A DNA stretch of 35,091 bases from a bacterium (GTDB lineage Bacteria; Bacteroidota; Bacteroidia; CAILMK01; JACPUW01), in NCBI GenBank assembly GCA_016124515.1, contig WGNN01000092.1, forward strand, positions 1-35,091, read 5' to 3'. Below the pieces are notes generated by a model. It made no database searches. It worked only from the letters and a program-made list of their open reading frames with translations, and was not told the origin of the DNA. Positions 8,116 to 16,372 of this stretch are shown here, piece after piece. Within the stretch, counting starts at the first letter, position 1. Each line of letters opens with the position of its first letter. Position numbers and translations under genes: made by a program.

Positions 8116-10389
8116 TTACATTTTATATTTTATTGATAGTAGAGTTCCAAAAATTTGATACATATCACCTGTGTCGTAAGCTAGTGACAAAGTTGTTTCC
8201 AATTGCTGTTTTTTCATCTTGATGTCGTATTGGTGGCTTATACTAAAGGCAGAATAGGTTTGATTTAAAGGTGTGTTAAAAGGATTTTTTGATGGGTCAA
8301 AGTTATTATTAAATTCTTTCCATGCAAAGCGGCCACCATGTTTCTCGGTATATGTGCCAAAATTTGTGGTAAGTGTGACATTTATTTTATATGTTAAATT
8401 ATTCCTAATAAAACCTGAAATTTCTATATGATGTGCGGTTAACCGATTGTTAACGATTTGAACACCATAATTTGGATAGGCTGGCCAAAAGCTTAAAGTT
8501 CTGTTATAGGTGAGTATTAGTGGATTGGCCATGACCAATCCTTTGTATGTATAGCCGTCTCGGTAGAGATAATTGTTGTAATAATCATCTCTACCACCCA
8601 GTGTCATACCGTTGGTTATGCTTCCACTTACCGAAGTGTCGGGCAGCCCCTCACCACTTTGGTAGGTAGTTCTTACGTATTCATACGTAATACTCTTAAT
8701 CTTTGGTGCCTTCTGCTTGAAACTCACATTTATCCCATAAAGGCCATCTGGGTTTTTTTTGAGAAAATAGCGCCTTCCACTATTGTCTTCAAACAGATAC
8801 TGGTAGTGCAGTCGAATATCAACTTTCTTAATGCGTTGGTAATATAGAAGGTCATAAACACCAATGTGGCTACCAAGCCGATTTAGCTTTTCTCCGGAGA
8901 GTATGGTCCACTCATCAGACCTTCGTGCTAAAAAGACATTCCAAAATTCATTTGGAATTTTAATACCTGAGCGTAAAGTACCTCCATAAATGGCGCTATG
9001 GTTTACCGTCGCCGTTAGGGTTGCATAGTGTGGATGGCCTAAGCGAATTCCCGCCGATTTATGGTGAAACATTCGGTGTAAGGTAACGCTGCTATTGCCC
9101 AGATAGCCAATGGAAAAGTGTCCTTTCAAAGCCACCCTATTTTTAAGTTTACTAAAAGTAAGATTATTGCTTCCAATGACAAATTGAGGTATTGGTACAG
9201 CATTGTTGCTCAAAAACAAACTTGTATTGCCCGATGATGGAAACCCTTTGTTGGGCCTGAATGTGAACCGCCCCACTTTGATAAAAAACGAATAGTAGGA
9301 AATTTTGCTAGAGAGATTTTGAATGCGTGCGTAAGGCTTGGCTGTGCTGGCAAAAAAAAGAGCTTTGTTGGTAATGGCAAAATTGTGTTTAAGGGTATCG
9401 CGTTTATGATAACCTGCCATTAATGCGCTATTTGCTTGGTTGTCAGGTATTATTCCTTGTTGATTGAACTCATGGTAGAAGGGTTGAAAACCTTTGGTGG
9501 CCACCGCGCTCACCGAGGTGATACTATATGGATGCTCAGTAACCGCCGTGTCATTTTGTGCCTGGCAGTACGCAAAGGGCCAAATGCTCAAAAGAATTAA
9601 TAGTAAGAGTGTAGGTGTTTGTTTTCGTCTCAAATATTTGGAAATAAGCAAGGGAAGTAATGCCAAGGGTTCAATAAGATATCGCTTGTATAACCTTTGA
9701 GGCTCGTTATATAGGCGGAAAAGCCACTCTAGCCCTATGGGGCCAAGCCAACGGGGTGGTTGTTTTTGAATGCCAATGAAATAATCAAAGCAAGCACCAC
9801 AATTTAACGTCACTGAGGCCGAAAGCTGCTCATGGTTGTTTGCAATCCACTCTTCCTGTACCGGCATACCCATACCTACCAGCAGCACATGAGGATTGCT
9901 GCTGTTTATTTCATTGATTAGCGCAGTGTTTTCAGCACTTCCGATGGTACGGTCAAAATAGCCATTATGGGCGTGGAATTGGATATTAGGAAAATCTGTG
10001 CCAACAAATGAAATCACCTTTGACAGGTTTTCTTTTTTGCCACCAACAAAAAAAACATGCCAGTGCCGCTCATTGGCCATTTGAAGCAGAGGTTTTAACA
10101 AATCTACATAGGTGATGCGATTTGTGCTGTTGAGCTTAACTCCAAAGGCACGCGCTAGCCACACCAAAGGCATACCATCAATAAAATTGAAAAGTGCTTT
10201 TTGATAAAAAGACCTAATTTCTTCATGATTGTGGTATAGGTATAGACTATGCAGGTTGTGGTTGCCAATGATGGCGTTTTGCTTTTCGCTACACAAACCA
10301 TCTATGGTATTCAGCAGACGGCCAAGTGTCATATCACTTAATTTGACATCTGCTACTTCAAACTGAGCTGGCAATTCAGTAGCTTTCAT
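8116..10389 (-). CDS. WecG/TagA/CpsF-family glycosyltransferase fused in frame to a Wzi-like outer-membrane barrel
   Basis: One uninterrupted frame of 757 residues joins two proteins expected on opposite sides of the envelope. Residues 1 to about 240 are a GT26 transferase: NFIDGMPLVW near 68, GMGMPVQEEWI near 172-182, GACFDYFIG near 198, and WLGPIGLEWLFRLYNEPQRL near 214. It would add a sugar to the lipid-linked intermediate at the cytoplasmic face. Residues about 253-277 form a perfect signal peptide: basic LRRKQ, a leucine-rich core, and AYCQA before QNDTA. The remaining 480 residues are strand-rich with aromatic girdles and a GGRDDYYNNYLYRDGYTYKG motif, as in capsule-assembly Wzi-type barrels. 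The frame is open from 10443, but the ATG at 10389 is preferred because it overlaps the upstream gene by only 14 bp. A second product could start at the TTG at 9633. Domain calls are strong; expression as one chain is uncertain. Confidence 0.85.
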   Translation of the reverse strand: MKATELPAQFEVADVKLSDMTLGRLLNTIDGLCSEKQNAIIGNHNLHSLYLYHNHEEIRSFYQKALFNFIDGMPLVWLARAFGVKLNSTNRITYVDLLKPLLQMANERHWHVFFVGGKKENLSKVISFVGTDFPNIQFHAHNGYFDRTIGSAENTALINEINSSNPHVLLVGMGMPVQEEWIANNHEQLSASVTLNCGACFDYFIGIQKQPPRWLGPIGLEWLFRLYNEPQRLYKRYLIEPLALLPLLISKYLRRKQTPTLLLLILLSIWPFAYCQAQNDTAVTEHPYSITSVSAVATKGFQPFYHEFNQQGIIPDNQANSALMAGYHKRDTLKHNFAITNKALFFASTAKPYARIQNLSSKISYYSFFIKVGRFTFRPNKGFPSSGNTSLFLSNNAVPIPQFVIGSNNLTFSKLKNRVALKGHFSIGYLGNSSVTLHRMFHHKSAGIRLGHPHYATLTATVNHSAIYGGTLRSGIKIPNEFWNVFLARRSDEWTILSGEKLNRLGSHIGVYDLLYYQRIKKVDIRLHYQYLFEDNSGRRYFLKKNPDGLYGINVSFKQKAPKIKSITYEYVRTTYQSGEGLPDTSVSGSITNGMTLGGRDDYYNNYLYRDGYTYKGLVMANPLILTYNRTLSFWPAYPNYGVQIVNNRLTAHHIEISGFIRNNLTYKINVTLTTNFGTYTEKHGGRFAWKEFNNNFDPSKNPFNTPLNQTYSAFSISHQYDIKMKKQQLETTLSLAYDTGDMYQIFGTLLSIKYKM
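9559..9633 (-). other. Internal signal peptide with possible TTG translation start
   Basis: Within the fusion gene, codons from TTG at 9633-9631 onward encode a classic Sec signal peptide: a charged RRK start, about 13 hydrophobic residues, and an A-Y-C-Q-A cleavage region. No ATG lies near it in any minus-strand frame. The TTG would be a legitimate start in this genome, where several genes appear to use TTG. Cleavage after the final Ala would release the Wzi-like barrel to the periplasm whether translation starts here or upstream. Confidence 0.6.
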
Positions 10390-11422
10390 TAAAAAGGCTT
10401 TCAAGCGTTTTTTGTAAGTTTTGGGAGAGTACTGGTGCCTCATTTTCGGGCTTGTTCACTTCGCTGTCAAACTCTTGAATTTTGTTTGATACAGGAAAGG
10501 CTATTATTTCCCGCGCATATATTTTGCCTAGTATTAAGGCATGCATACGTCCGGCAACAAGGGTTTTTGCTCCACCAATGTTTTCGATAAAATGAGGTAA
10601 TGACTCATTTTCGAGAAGGGGTATTTGTATTTGATGGTTTTGTTGCATGTATGCCTGAAATTGCAGACTTTCCGTTGCATCTGCCTTTGTAGTGTATATA
10701 AGGTAAATGTTCTTGGGGTTGTCAAGATGAGGCGCCAATAGCGCAACCCATTTTTTGTAGTACATCTCTCGTGAAATTTTTTCGCGATAGCGGGCATAAA
10801 CGTTTAGATCCGTGACTCCAACCAGCACATTAGTATTTTGAATTGGCTGAACCGGATATTTTTCGGGTAGTAAAAAAGCCCAGTCAGGAGCCGCTGCTAT
10901 AGTTTTATGAGTTAGCGCTTCCATTCGTTTCTTCGAAGCAAGGTCGCGCACCAGTATTTTTGAACATTTTGAAAGGCTTTTTTTGTAGAGCCACTTGTCT
11001 ATCGGTTTCAATTGATTTGCCACACCTACCCCCAATACCATTACTTTAGCGTTAAAAAAGTGCTTTGCCAAAATGGTCCAAACAAAAAAAGCCATGGGAA
11101 AATGACCATTTGAAAGAATCAATTGTCCGCCACCAATTACTACATAATCGTAGTTATTTCTTAGTGCTTTCAAAAGTCGAGGCAGGTGTTTTGCTATCCA
11201 TCTCAATTTATGCGGTAACAGCTTTTTGAGTTGCCAATTTCTTGTTTGACCATTGTTTTTGTCCGGTGCGCACAAGATGGGTTCTTTGCATTCACGGGTA
11301 AAATCTGCAAAGTCTACCTCATTTTCTTTAGACAGATAGTGCCTGGCGGCTTGCATAATGGCTTGATCGCCTAAATTGTCGCTGTAGCCTTCGTTGACCA
11401 AAAGTATTTTTCTAGTTTTCAT
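10376..11422 (-). CDS. Polysaccharide pyruvyl transferase family protein
   Basis: Likely attaches a pyruvyl ketal (from phosphoenolpyruvate) to a sugar of the repeat unit, giving the polymer acidic groups; cytoplasmic, CsaB/EpsO-like fold, 348 residues. The family signature is visible: an N-terminal NEGYSDNLGDQAIM segment at about 10-23, VVIGGGQLILS at about 94-104 in the first domain, VLGVGVANQ, and the C-terminal VAGRMHALILG motif containing the conserved Arg-Met-His. Start ATG at 11422, overlapping the preceding glycosyltransferase by 11 bp. Its 3' end overlaps the fusion gene by 14 bp. Some members of this family modify cell-wall polymers rather than EPS, but the operon context favours EPS. 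Confidence 0.9.
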   Translation of the reverse strand: MKTRKILLVNEGYSDNLGDQAIMQAARHYLSKENEVDFADFTRECKEPILCAPDKNNGQTRNWQLKKLLPHKLRWIAKHLPRLLKALRNNYDYVVIGGGQLILSNGHFPMAFFVWTILAKHFFNAKVMVLGVGVANQLKPIDKWLYKKSLSKCSKILVRDLASKKRMEALTHKTIAAAPDWAFLLPEKYPVQPIQNTNVLVGVTDLNVYARYREKISREMYYKKWVALLAPHLDNPKNIYLIYTTKADATESLQFQAYMQQNHQIQIPLLENESLPHFIENIGGAKTLVAGRMHALILGKIYAREIIAFPVSNKIQEFDSEVNKPENEAPVLSQNLQKTLESLFNESY

Positions 11423-12482
11423 TCAATAAGTCAACAAATTTTTTGCTCATGGCATGGTAAGAAAAGGTTTGTGCTTTTTGGTAGCTTTTTAAGCGCATGT
11501 CTAGTAGTTTGTCGGGGCTTTTTAGAATCGACTCCAAAGTCTCACTCCAATCCTTTAATGCAAGTGGATGTAAACATATACCCGCAGTTTCATGGCCATT
11601 TTGTAGTACTTCTCTATTGGGCTCAATATTGCTAGCTATGATGGGTAGTCCAAAAGACATGGCTTCAAGCAGGGCGTTGCTCATACCTTCAAAATGGCTT
11701 GGGAATAGAAACAAATCAAGGCTTTTATAGAATTCTTCAAGTTGCTGTTTTGGAAGCTCACCATGCAGGAATACACGGTCTTGTAATTGGTACCGTGCTA
11801 TTTGTTGTTCCAACTGATGCCTCAGTTCACCTTCGCCCGCAATGTGGAGCTCAAGGTCACGGTGTTTGTGTGCAAGCTCAATAAGCAATTGTTGGTTTTT
11901 TTGTTTAGCAAGCCTACCCACATTGCCCGCTTTTACGGGCTTCGAAGTTTTGTGCTGTATCATTTCATGCATGTGTACTCCGTTGTAGATAACACGGCAT
12001 TTTTTTAAATATTTAGTTGAGAGATTTGAAAATGATGCTTGTACGGATTGAGACACCATGGTTATGTTGGTATAAACAGGCAAGAAGCCAAATACGGGAT
12101 CCAATAGTCGGGCTATGACAGGATAGCTCTGTAATGGATTTCGTTGGGAGGCTATTCTTGTTTTTACACCAGACAAAAATGCAGCGGCACACGCCAATAT
12201 ATTGGCATAGTGGGTAAATGTAATGACCGCAGCGGGTTTTTCTTTTTTAAGGTGAATATACAGGGAAATGAAAATACCTGGGTAATTGATTAGACTGACG
12301 TTCTTTTTCCGCGATAGGATCATCATATTGCTGAAATGTGCAAATGCCATTCGCTTTTGGTAAAGAAAGAGCAGCGGTGCACTGTAGCCCATTTGTTCAA
12401 GTTGCTTTGATAACTCCACTGCAGCGTTCTGTGCACCACCGGCTTCAAGTTGAGTGCATATAATAAGTACTTTTTCAGGCAT
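11412..12482 (-). CDS. GT4-family glycosyltransferase
   Basis: Retaining GT-B glycosyltransferase expected to extend the lipid-linked repeat unit at the cytoplasmic membrane; 356 residues. The N-terminal domain opens with the typical acceptor loop (QLEAGGAQNAAVELSKQL, about 11-28). The C-terminal donor-binding domain begins at NVGRLAKQKN, followed by LHIAGEGEL, VFLHGEL and the donor-site signature FPSHFEGMSNALLEAMSFGLP. Start ATG at 12482. It overlaps the gene before it by 8 bp and the gene after it by 11 bp, so translation is probably coupled. Donor and linkage cannot be predicted by eye. Confidence 0.92.
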   Translation of the reverse strand: MPEKVLIICTQLEAGGAQNAAVELSKQLEQMGYSAPLLFLYQKRMAFAHFSNMMILSRKKNVSLINYPGIFISLYIHLKKEKPAAVITFTHYANILACAAAFLSGVKTRIASQRNPLQSYPVIARLLDPVFGFLPVYTNITMVSQSVQASFSNLSTKYLKKCRVIYNGVHMHEMIQHKTSKPVKAGNVGRLAKQKNQQLLIELAHKHRDLELHIAGEGELRHQLEQQIARYQLQDRVFLHGELPKQQLEEFYKSLDLFLFPSHFEGMSNALLEAMSFGLPIIASNIEPNREVLQNGHETAGICLHPLALKDWSETLESILKSPDKLLDMRLKSYQKAQTFSYHAMSKKFVDLLNEN

Positions 12483-13653
12483 TGGAATTGACGGTTTTCA
12501 GGTATAGTGAAGATATGCTACGGCAATAGTTGCTAAGCGTAAACTCTGTCGTGACACGTTTATAACCATTTTGAGTTAAAGTGCTTCTTAGTCCTTTATT
12601 GTTATATAATTCAACAATTTTCTGACTCAATTGAATGTGCGATATAAGCCTGAGTGGTAGTTTTTCGGTTGAGGTGACGTCAACTTCTCCAGTGTTGAAT
12701 GGCGCTACAGCTAGCTTCTCAGGCTTTATCAATAAACCTGTTTCTCCATCAACAACTGCTTCGGGAATGCCACAGGTTAGTGGTGCAATGAGTGGCACAC
12801 ATGCCATATTGGCTTCAAGCAACACATTGCCAAAGGATTCGCGAAGGGAAGTGTTTACAAAAACATCAAAGGCAGAAAGTAATCGTCGTGCATTGGCTTT
12901 TTCGCCGGCAAATGTTACTTTATCTTCAATTTGTAGTTCAATACTCAATTGACGGAGTAGTTGCTCCATTTCACCCGAACCGATAATCAACAAACGACAC
13001 TCAGGAATTTGACTGACAATATTTTTAAATGTGTGCAACAAAACATGGAAACCTTTTTGATTGACTATCCGTCCTACACTACCTATTACAAATTCGCGCT
13101 CTTCTATTTTCAGTTCTTTTCGTGCCAAAGTTTTTGAAAGAGGTTCAAACCAAGGTATTGGATTATAAATCACATGAATTTTTTCCGGATTCAAGTTGTA
13201 CTGCGTGACTAGAGCTTTTTTACTGGCCTTTGAGTTAGCCACAATATATTCAGCAGCCCGATTTGCTTTACGGTCAAACCATTTTTTAGTACCCTGATTA
13301 TTCCATACGCTGCCATGTTCACCGGTTATTATTTTTAAACGAGGATGTAATAGTCGACACAGATAACCTACAATATTTGCATTTGAATTGTAGCAGTGCA
13401 TCACTTCTATTTGGTGGGCTTTCAGATATTTCACTATTTGCAAAAGGCCTGTTGGATCCTTTCTATACATTCTTCTGGGCTCAAAATGTGGAATATGACC
13501 ACTTTTTATTTCCTTAAGTACGTCAATAGATGACGATGTGGTTATCAAATGGTGTTCAAAATTGGGCTCGGGTTTCGCCAGCAAGAAGTCCTTTAACATT
13601 ACTTCAATGCCTCCCAGTCGTGTCATGGTGCTTAAGTGTGCTATTTTATACAT
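12475..13653 (-). CDS. GT4-family glycosyltransferase
   Basis: Second GT-B fold, GT4-type transferase of the operon, 392 residues. The N-terminal acceptor-domain motif is STMTRLGGIEVMLKDF (about 8-23), with GEHGSVW near 120. The C-terminal domain starts GSVGRIVNQKGF, then LLIIGSGEMEQLL, VTFAGEKANARRLL and the nucleotide-sugar motif NTSLRESFGNVLLEANMA. Start ATG at 13653, overlapping the polymerase gene by 8 bp. Between the initiating transferase, the GT26 domain and the two GT4 enzymes, the operon encodes at most four obvious sugar-adding activities. Confidence 0.92.
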   Translation of the reverse strand: MYKIAHLSTMTRLGGIEVMLKDFLLAKPEPNFEHHLITTSSSIDVLKEIKSGHIPHFEPRRMYRKDPTGLLQIVKYLKAHQIEVMHCYNSNANIVGYLCRLLHPRLKIITGEHGSVWNNQGTKKWFDRKANRAAEYIVANSKASKKALVTQYNLNPEKIHVIYNPIPWFEPLSKTLARKELKIEEREFVIGSVGRIVNQKGFHVLLHTFKNIVSQIPECRLLIIGSGEMEQLLRQLSIELQIEDKVTFAGEKANARRLLSAFDVFVNTSLRESFGNVLLEANMACVPLIAPLTCGIPEAVVDGETGLLIKPEKLAVAPFNTGEVDVTSTEKLPLRLISHIQLSQKIVELYNNKGLRSTLTQNGYKRVTTEFTLSNYCRSISSLYLKTVNSNA

Positions 13654-14962
13654 AGATTAATGCGGGTTTTTTGATGTAGTTGAAAACTATGCCCAACACA
13701 ATCATTCGTATCATTAGCTGGTGAGGATCATAAAATGGATTGGCGAAAAGTGCCGTGAACAAAAAAAATAGTAATGATGACGTAGCAAGGTTGCGGAACA
13801 CTACAAAATGATCATCCTGAATGGTGCTGCCATAAGCATTTTTGAGAAGTACGATGGTTTGAAAGAAGAACCAGCCAAAGGCAAAGAAGCCAATTATTCC
13901 CAGTTCACCCAATATATTTAAATAAGAATTATGCGCATGTTGGGCAGGGAAAAGTGATGATGCAGCACTCAAATGCTCATAGCTGTAGAACCCGGAGCCA
14001 AACAATGGGTGCTGCTGGAATAACCCAATTGCAAAAAGCCAAAAGTATAAGCGTCCAACGATATTTGAACCCCGGTCAATAGCCACCTGACCACCCTTAA
14101 AGCTGGGTACCGAATCTTGTACGCGCAGTATGAAATAATTTTGACCGCTGTAGTTTATAATGAATAAATAGATTGGGAGTGCCACAATAAACAGGATGGC
14201 AATTTGCATGAAAAACCGCTTTTTATTCATTACTTTCCATGACTCAATAATATAGGTACCAATGCATGCAAATGCATAACCAAGTATACTGGCCCGAACA
14301 GAAATTCTTATTAGTAGTATAAAACACAAAAGACTGAGGAGTGCGTAAACAACTCTGCGCCCTTTTATAGTTTTGGCCATCGCAAAATAATATAGTCCTA
14401 TAATGGCAAGAATTGCTGACCAACCATGCGCCGAAGTATCACTCCAGTACATACCAAAAATTTCTCGGCCAGCGGTCTGATTGGCATCGTGATTGAGTGT
14501 TGTAAGAAAAGAAGGAAGTGGCAACGATTTTGAAATATCCCAATATACTGTTTGAAGCAGGCAAATGAGCAAGGCAGGAAACGATACCCACCTCAGTGTT
14601 TTGCTTATAAGCTGAGGTAAAACTGTAATTTTTTTTGCAAAATGTAAGGTGATAAAAAACGTTGATAATGCAAGAATTATTCTTATGGCATTGAGTATGG
14701 AGTCTTTAACAACCTGACCAGGGTAGTGATGGATTTTGGTGCTGATTGCCGAACCCAATAATATCGTCATTAGTAAAATTATTGACCACTTGAACCTGTG
14801 ACTTTTTAACGTATAGTGTCCCTGTAGTGCCGCCGAATAGGTAATAAAGCCACCTATAGTAATGATAGCCAAGTCCTCAAGTCGCATAGTAATGCCTAAC
14901 GAGAGCCACAGTTGCATAAAGCACAGAACTACTAAAAGTGGTATGCTCTGCTTTATTGTCAT
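13646..14962 (-). CDS. O-antigen polymerase/ligase family membrane protein (Wzy role)
   Basis: Polytopic inner-membrane protein of 438 residues with roughly ten to twelve hydrophobic segments. A large periplasmic loop follows about residue 260 and carries the motif HAHNSYLNILGELGIIGF (near 345-362), which is characteristic of the Wzy_C/O-antigen ligase family. In this operon it most likely polymerises repeat units on the periplasmic side after flipping; a ligase role is less likely because Wzx, Wzz and Wza partners are present. Start ATG at 14962, overlapping the flippase stop by four bases (ATGA). The DNA is AT-rich compared with argS or dusB, as is common for polymerase genes in variable surface-glycan loci. 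Confidence 0.88.
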   Translation of the reverse strand: MTIKQSIPLLVVLCFMQLWLSLGITMRLEDLAIITIGGFITYSAALQGHYTLKSHRFKWSIILLMTILLGSAISTKIHHYPGQVVKDSILNAIRIILALSTFFITLHFAKKITVLPQLISKTLRWVSFPALLICLLQTVYWDISKSLPLPSFLTTLNHDANQTAGREIFGMYWSDTSAHGWSAILAIIGLYYFAMAKTIKGRRVVYALLSLLCFILLIRISVRASILGYAFACIGTYIIESWKVMNKKRFFMQIAILFIVALPIYLFIINYSGQNYFILRVQDSVPSFKGGQVAIDRGSNIVGRLYFWLFAIGLFQQHPLFGSGFYSYEHLSAASSLFPAQHAHNSYLNILGELGIIGFFAFGWFFFQTIVLLKNAYGSTIQDDHFVVFRNLATSSLLFFLFTALFANPFYDPHQLMIRMIVLGIVFNYIKKPALIYV

Positions 14963-16371
14963 TTGCCAAATTGGATAAAATGTGCCTTAATAGCGATAAT
15001 AAGAACAATTAGCAATGAACTGTACACGAGCAACACTAAGAAGTAACCTGTGCTGCACAAGACTAATGGAACTGTTAATAGTGTTGACATGAGTAGGACT
15101 TTTGAAACCGGGAGGTAAGCTTGTATGATTCTTTTTCGCGAAAATTTACCTAGACTATGCAACTTAAAAATATAATATCCCACCATTGGTAGGTAAACGA
15201 TTAAGGTAGATAAAATGGCTCCCAAATATCCCAAACGCGGAATGAGCAGTATGTTGAGAAATATATTGGCAGCCGCCACGAAACCAACAATTTTGGCTCG
15301 TGTTTTTATGTAGCCCAAGTAGTCAAAAACAGGGCTATATAGGGTGCTGAGTGCTCTGGCAAAAATGAATGGGATAAATAAATATATAAGTTGAACAACA
15401 GGTGTGTATTTTTCGCCAAAAAGCAATGGAATAACCACGTGTGCACTAGTCGCCAATGCAAATGCCAAGAGTATATATGGTATAGAAACATTAAGTGTCC
15501 ACTGGCTCAATTTTTTTCTAAACGTTCTATATTCTTTTTGAAAATCCACAAAATGAGATGCGATTGCATTACTAATGGCAATTGCCAGCACTTGACTCGT
15601 ATCGGCAATTCGTGCAGCAATACCATATATGCCCACTGACTCGCTATTTGTGAAGTATTGTACCAATAGGATGTCACTTCGAAGGAATATTTGCATGCTT
15701 AGGCCACTCATAAAAAGTGGAAGACTGGTTTTGATACTCTGAATAAATGTGGTGGGCTCCAGATCGAAAGTTGGTTGGGGTGTATTTTTTATGGTGATGG
15801 CAATTTTCGTTGAAATAATTATCAGAAACGGTATGTAGCCAACAATATAGCCTAGAAGCACCATAAAACTGCTTTGGGAAATAAAGGAAGCAAGCAGGGT
15901 GAATAGCCAAGGCATCCAACCACTAATAATATGTACTTTGGCATATATGTCAAATGTCTTGATGCCCTGATAGAACTTGCTTCCGAGATCTTCAATAATC
16001 ACAGCCAACGCTAGAATTATAATTAGGTAAGCTTGAGATACGAGACTTTTGATGTTAAAGAATTCACTCAGTTTATCGGCTAGGAAGAGTGACGCTCCAC
16101 AAACTAAAGTGCCAAATAGAGCAATTTGTTTTAATGCAACTAATAATTCGTTTTTAAGGTTTTTTTCCGACGTCGAAGCCAATCTTCTTGACATGGAAGT
16201 GCTTGCGCCGAAATCAGAGAATAGAGCTAGGATATATGCGAATGATATGGCAAAGGTAAACTCACCAAAATTCTCTACACTGATGTTTCTTGATATTATT
16301 ATAATTGCCAATAGTTTTATAATAACCTGTAGAAACCTTGCCGATATTGCAGTCACAATTCCTTTTGCCAC
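14959..16371 (-). CDS. Lipid-linked oligosaccharide flippase (Wzx role, MOP/polysaccharide transport family)
   Basis: A 470-residue membrane protein with about 12-14 hydrophobic segments and the N-terminal pattern of polysaccharide-biosynthesis flippases (SVENFGEFTFAISFAYILAL near 30-50, FSDFGASTSMSRRLA near 52-66). It would move the undecaprenyl-linked repeat unit to the periplasmic face. The start is GTG at 16371, one base after the stop of the chain-length gene; no in-frame ATG near the beginning fits better. It overlaps the polymerase gene by ATGA. The DNA is visibly AT-rich; one sampled 60-base line (15361-15420) has only 16 G or C. Confidence 0.92.
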   Translation of the reverse strand: MAKGIVTAISARFLQVIIKLLAIIIISRNISVENFGEFTFAISFAYILALFSDFGASTSMSRRLASTSEKNLKNELLVALKQIALFGTLVCGASLFLADKLSEFFNIKSLVSQAYLIIILALAVIIEDLGSKFYQGIKTFDIYAKVHIISGWMPWLFTLLASFISQSSFMVLLGYIVGYIPFLIIISTKIAITIKNTPQPTFDLEPTTFIQSIKTSLPLFMSGLSMQIFLRSDILLVQYFTNSESVGIYGIAARIADTSQVLAIAISNAIASHFVDFQKEYRTFRKKLSQWTLNVSIPYILLAFALATSAHVVIPLLFGEKYTPVVQLIYLFIPFIFARALSTLYSPVFDYLGYIKTRAKIVGFVAAANIFLNILLIPRLGYLGAILSTLIVYLPMVGYYIFKLHSLGKFSRKRIIQAYLPVSKVLLMSTLLTVPLVLCSTGYFLVLLVYSSLLIVLIIAIKAHFIQFGK

Positions 16372-16372
16372 G

